Assembly: GCA_016875155.1 (NCBI GenBank)
Contig: VGSD01000133.1
Span: 1-7,569, forward strand
Direction: 5' to 3'
DNA length: 7,569 bases
Source: Deltaproteobacteria bacterium
Lineage (GTDB): Bacteria > Desulfobacterota > BSN033 > UBA1163
In this document: positions 4,820-7,569 of the stretch, piece by piece
Layout: every line of letters begins with the position of its first letter
Position numbering within the stretch: the stretch's first letter is position 1
Notes under the pieces: model-generated
The model's database searches: none
Seen by the model: only the letters and a program-made list of their open reading frames with translations
Told to the model about the DNA's origin: nothing
Translations under genes and position numbers: made by a program

Positions 4820-5884
4820 TTGTCGCTGCAACTCGAAGCCGGCAGAACGATCCGAGAGGAATTGGAAGAACAGGAGAAGAAAATTCTTTCACCTTTTGCG
4901 ACATTGAGTTCAATGAGCAAAGGACGGCCATCCTTTGAAGAGCAGTGTCCTCTCAGGCCAGCCTTCCAGCATGACAGGGACCGGATCATTCATTCCAAAT
5001 CCTTCAGGAGGTTGACGCATAAGACCCAGGTCTTCCTTGCTCCCACCGGAGACCATTACCGCACCCGATTGACTCATACCCTTGAGGTCTCTCAAATTGC
5101 CCGGACGATTTCAAAGGCCCTCCGGCTCAATGAAGATCTGACCGAAGCCATCTCACTGGGCCACGATCTGGGCCATACCCCATTCGGTCATGCGGGAGAG
5201 GAGACCCTCAATGAAATTCTCCCGGGTGGATTTAACCACTCCGAACAGAGTTTGAGGGTCGTGGATCTTCTTGAAAAAGACGGCAGAGGATTGAACCTCA
5301 CCTTCGAGGTGAGAGATGGCATCTTAAGACATACGAAGGGAAAGGGGGAAATCCTCTGTAAGGATCCTGCTTCAATGGCATCGACGCTCGAGGGCCAGGT
5401 GGTGCGTCTGGCCGATATCATCGCCTACATCAATCACGATATTGATGATGCGATACGGGGCGAAGTGATTTCCCTGAAGGATATTCCTGAGGATTGTATC
5501 AAACGATTGGGGGATGCCCATTCGAAGCGGATCAATACGATGGTCAATGATATTGTGTCGGAGACCTTACGGTCGGGAGGTGGACGCCTCTCGATTTCTG
5601 AGGAGATTCTTTCCGCGATGTGGGATATGAGAGAGTTCCTCTGGGAGAGGGTTTATGAGAATGAGACTGTCCATGCCGATTTTCACAAAGCGGCCAAAAT
5701 TTTAAGAGAACTTCACCAATATTTTATAGATAAGCCGGACTATTTTCTAACGTTAATCGAAAGGAAAACCCTCTACGATTCATTGGAACGTTGTATTGCT
5801 GATTTCCTTGCCGGCATGACCGACCGTTATGCCTTCAACCTCTACGAGAAACTTTTTCTTCCTCTTCCCTGGATGGCCCTATGA
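4820..5884 (+). CDS. dgt: dGTP triphosphohydrolase-family HD protein
   Basis: Members hydrolyse dNTPs to deoxynucleosides and triphosphate, balancing the DNA precursor pool. The 354-residue protein carries the family hallmark DRDRIIHSKSFRRLTHKTQVF (starting at residue 52), FLAPTGDHYRTRLTHTLEV (72-90), HDLGHTPFGHAGE (115-127) and RLADIIAYINHDIDDA (196-211). Metal-binding residues of the HD fold are H86, H115, D116 and D199. Length and motifs fit the shorter dGTPase-like group typical of non-enteric bacteria rather than the longer E. coli Dgt. Some members of that group need an activating dNTP, so substrate preference cannot be fixed from sequence. Translation likely starts at TTG 4820. The last codons overlap the next gene by ATGA (5881-5884), indicating a translationally coupled operon. 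Confidence 0.93.
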   Translation: MSLQLEAGRTIREELEEQEKKILSPFATLSSMSKGRPSFEEQCPLRPAFQHDRDRIIHSKSFRRLTHKTQVFLAPTGDHYRTRLTHTLEVSQIARTISKALRLNEDLTEAISLGHDLGHTPFGHAGEETLNEILPGGFNHSEQSLRVVDLLEKDGRGLNLTFEVRDGILRHTKGKGEILCKDPASMASTLEGQVVRLADIIAYINHDIDDAIRGEVISLKDIPEDCIKRLGDAHSKRINTMVNDIVSETLRSGGGRLSISEEILSAMWDMREFLWERVYENETVHADFHKAAKILRELHQYFIDKPDYFLTLIERKTLYDSLERCIADFLAGMTDRYAFNLYEKLFLPLPWMAL

Positions 5885-7239
5885 AATTGAAGGGGCAAAA
5901 AGGAGTTCCTTCGATAGAAAAAACGATTCGAGTGCTCATCTTGGGTGCAGGCGGGAGGGATTTTCACAATTTCAACACTTTCTTTAGAGACCACCCGGGA
6001 TACCAAGTGGTTGCATTCACAGCCACTCAAATCCCATTTATTGCAAATCGAACCTATCCTCCAGAGTTGAGTGGAGCCCTCTATTCAGAAGGGATTCCGA
6101 TCTATCCAGAGGAGGATCTTTCCCGACTCCTCTCCGAGAAACCCATCCAGATGGTCGCCTTCTCTTATAGTGATATCTCTCATGAAGAGTTGATGGATAA
6201 GGCTTCTCTCGTCCTATCCAGGGGGAAGAATTTTGTTCTCCTCGGGCCTGAAGAGACCATGCTCAAAAGCAACATACCGATCATTTCCGTCTGCGCTGTA
6301 AGGACCGGATGCGGCAAGTCGGTGATCTCTCGGAAGATCGCCTCCATTTTGAAAAAGAGAGGGATTCGGGTTTCTGTGATACGGCATCCCATGGCCTATT
6401 GTACATTCAAACCGGTACTCCGGTTTTCCAGTATGAAAGAAGTGGATGAGGAAGCCTGCACCATTGAGGAGAAAGAAGAATTTGAACCCCTGGTTGAAAT
6501 GGGAATCACCGTCTATGCTGGTATTGACTATCAGGAAGTGTTAAAGGCCGCGGAGAAAGAGTCTCAGATGATCATTTGGGATGGGGGAAATAATGACTTT
6601 CCGTTTATAAAACCAGATTTGGAGGTGGTACTTCTGGACGCATTACGACCCGGACACGAGAAACTCTACTACCCAGGAGAGGTGAATCTGAGAAGGGCGG
6701 ATCATCTCATCATTACAAAGGTGAACGAAGCCAATGAAGAATCCCTCCTACAGATTAAGCAGAATATTTCAAAGGCCAATCCATCTGCGAAGGTGATGGT
6801 AGCCCCTTCAATGATTAATACAGATCACCCGGAATGGATTGAAGGCAGAAGGGTGTTGGTTATTGAAGATGGACCCACGATCACACATGGGGGGATGTCT
6901 GAAGGGGCAGGGGCCTCCCTGTCGAGGAGGCTATCGGCGACGCTGATCGATCCCAGGCCCTATGTGGTTGGTTCGCTAAAGGAAGTTTTTGAGAAATACC
7001 CTCATATCGGAAGAGTCCTCCCAGCCACGGGATATTCCGAAAACCAGGTTCGGGACCTTGAAGAGACGATCAGAAGGACGGCGTGTAATGCAGTGGTCAT
7101 GGCTACCCCTACGGATCTAAGAAGAAAGATACGAATTGATCAACCGGTCGCAAGGGTAAAATACGATTTTGACATTGACCTTGATTCCATCATAGAAGGG
7201 TTTTTGCAGAAAAAGATAAACCTAGAAAATAAATCCTAA
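5881..7239 (+). CDS. Cyclic 2,3-diphosphoglycerate synthetase-like P-loop protein
   Basis: The protein (452 residues) belongs to the family annotated as cyclic 2,3-diphosphoglycerate synthetase or predicted GTPase. In methanogens the founding enzyme closes the ring of 2,3-diphosphoglycerate with ATP; the role of bacterial members is unsettled. The N-terminal Rossmann-like part has ILGAGGRDFHNFN (20-32) and AFTATQIP (45-52). The P-loop AVRTGCGKS is at 139-147, followed by WDGGNNDFPF (233-242), LRPGHE (255-260), EDGPTITHGGM (329-339), DPRPY (357-361) and RDLEETIRRT (391-400). The segment in the place of a GTPase NKxD motif reads TKVN (279-282), so guanine specificity is doubtful. The ATG at 5881 lies in the dGTPase stop and lacks a strong binding site, consistent with coupling. 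The N-terminus may be about 16 residues longer than in relatives. A dedicated promoter for the next gene begins just after the stop. Confidence 0.88.
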   Translation: MKLKGQKGVPSIEKTIRVLILGAGGRDFHNFNTFFRDHPGYQVVAFTATQIPFIANRTYPPELSGALYSEGIPIYPEEDLSRLLSEKPIQMVAFSYSDISHEELMDKASLVLSRGKNFVLLGPEETMLKSNIPIISVCAVRTGCGKSVISRKIASILKKRGIRVSVIRHPMAYCTFKPVLRFSSMKEVDEEACTIEEKEEFEPLVEMGITVYAGIDYQEVLKAAEKESQMIIWDGGNNDFPFIKPDLEVVLLDALRPGHEKLYYPGEVNLRRADHLIITKVNEANEESLLQIKQNISKANPSAKVMVAPSMINTDHPEWIEGRRVLVIEDGPTITHGGMSEGAGASLSRRLSATLIDPRPYVVGSLKEVFEKYPHIGRVLPATGYSENQVRDLEETIRRTACNAVVMATPTDLRRKIRIDQPVARVKYDFDIDLDSIIEGFLQKKINLENKS

Positions 7240-7241
7240 AG

Positions 7242-7268
7242 TTGACATTGAGGTTTGGTTGTGATAAT
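7242..7268 (+). promoter_or_regulatory. Putative promoter of the receiver-like gene
   Basis: TTGACA (7242-7247), 15 bp, then GATAAT (7263-7268) with extended -10 TGT (7260-7262). The predicted start near 7275 gives a leader of about 160 nt. The -35 box begins three bases after the upstream stop codon. An inverted repeat AATGAAA (7283-7289) / TTTCATT (7299-7305) lies just downstream. Confidence 0.55.
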
Positions 7269-7307
7269 GACTTAAAATTAATAATGAAATTTATTTCTTT
7301 TCATTTC

Positions 7308-7406
7308 TCCCGTTAGAAGAATGATGAGCCCAAGTTATTCAGGAGGGTTATGTTTCAAAAAAATTCTGATGAAGGGTCCATCCACCCTTCCTAATTGCTA
7401 ACGGGG
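7308..7406 (+). promoter_or_regulatory. Branched leader structure before the receiver-like gene
   Basis: A closing stem CCCGTTAG (7309-7316) / CTAACGGG (7398-7405) encloses three weaker or shorter helices. These are AGAAT (7318-7322) / ATTCT (7363-7367), AGCCC (7327-7331) / GGGTT (7345-7349) and a perfect GAAGGGT (7371-7377) / ACCCTTC (7384-7390) hairpin with a 6-base loop. The arrangement is like a cis-regulatory RNA but matches no class I know. Two short reading frames lie inside: 7321-7401 (26 codons, no clear binding site) and 7350-7394 (14 codons, preceded by AGGAGG three bases away). Confidence 0.45.
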
Positions 7407-7434
7407 TGAACTCCCATTAAAGGAGAGTTGAAAA

Positions 7435-7569
7435 ATGGCAAAAGAGATTCTCGTCGCCGAAGCAGACAAGATGGCTCAGGAGGAGTTTGAACGGATTTTT
7501 GAAGCGAAGGGTCACCATCTCATTTTTACAAACAATGATGAAGAAGCCGTTCTGAGGGGGAGACTCTTT
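7435..7569 (+). CDS. Receiver-domain-like protein, 5' part only
   Basis: Only the first 45 codons are in the window. ATG 7435 is preceded by AGGAGAG (7421-7427) at seven bases. The start AKEILVAEADKMAQEEFERI, followed by an amphipathic helix and the strand HHLIFTNNDEEA, matches beta1-alpha1-beta2 of CheY-like receiver domains. Canonical receivers have two acidic residues at the end of beta1 (DD or ED); here the segment is AEAD, so the second is Ala. Metal binding may be weakened, as in pseudo-receivers. The phosphorylated Asp and any output domain are beyond the window. The gene has its own promoter and a long structured leader, separate from the operon before it. Family assignment is moderately sure. 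Confidence 0.6.
   Translation, partial: MAKEILVAEADKMAQEEFERIFEAKGHHLIFTNNDEEAVLRGRLF

Overview
This window looks like a chromosomal housekeeping segment from a Gram-negative bacterium, most likely a deltaproteobacterium (Desulfobacterota or a relative) of moderate GC content. The pointers are a textbook sigma-54 (-24/-12) promoter, a PurF of the iron-sulfur type, the style of the dGTPase and cyclic-2,3-diphosphoglycerate-synthetase-like proteins, and two copies of a TTGGGGACGGGTTC hairpin repeat that I remember from such genomes. This placement comes from memory of protein and repeat families and was not searched.

Layout, left to right. pyrE (103-774, +) has its own sigma-70 promoter. A 121-bp inverted-repeat element (773-893) abuts its stop codon. 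An intergenic stretch of about 290 bp follows, with short direct repeats and a palindrome, ending in a GACTA repeat array, a sigma-54 promoter (1181-1196) and a structured leader. These precede a small exported protein of 98 residues (1339-1635, +). A second inverted-repeat element (1634-1749) fills the whole gap between that gene and the convergent purF (1752-3089, -). The purF promoter, with a perfect palindrome in its spacer, lies just downstream of a class II tRNA nucleotidyltransferase/poly(A) polymerase-family gene (3316-4740, -). A 79-bp divergent promoter region separates that gene from a two-gene unit on the + strand: a dGTP triphosphohydrolase-family HD protein (4820-5884) and a cyclic-2,3-diphosphoglycerate-synthetase-like P-loop protein (5881-7239), overlapping by ATGA. 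A further sigma-70 promoter, a branched leader of about 160 nt and the first 45 codons of a receiver-like (response-regulator) protein close the window.

Functionally, PyrE and PurF are both PRPP-consuming enzymes of de novo nucleotide synthesis. The HD protein probably turns over dNTPs and the nucleotidyltransferase acts on RNA 3' ends, so most of the window is nucleotide and RNA metabolism. The less ordinary parts are between the genes: the hairpin elements placed on stop codons, the sigma-54-controlled small secreted protein with its repeat array and leader, and a leader motif shared between that gene and the receiver-like gene. No tRNA, rRNA, CRISPR array, intact transposase or phage gene is visible.
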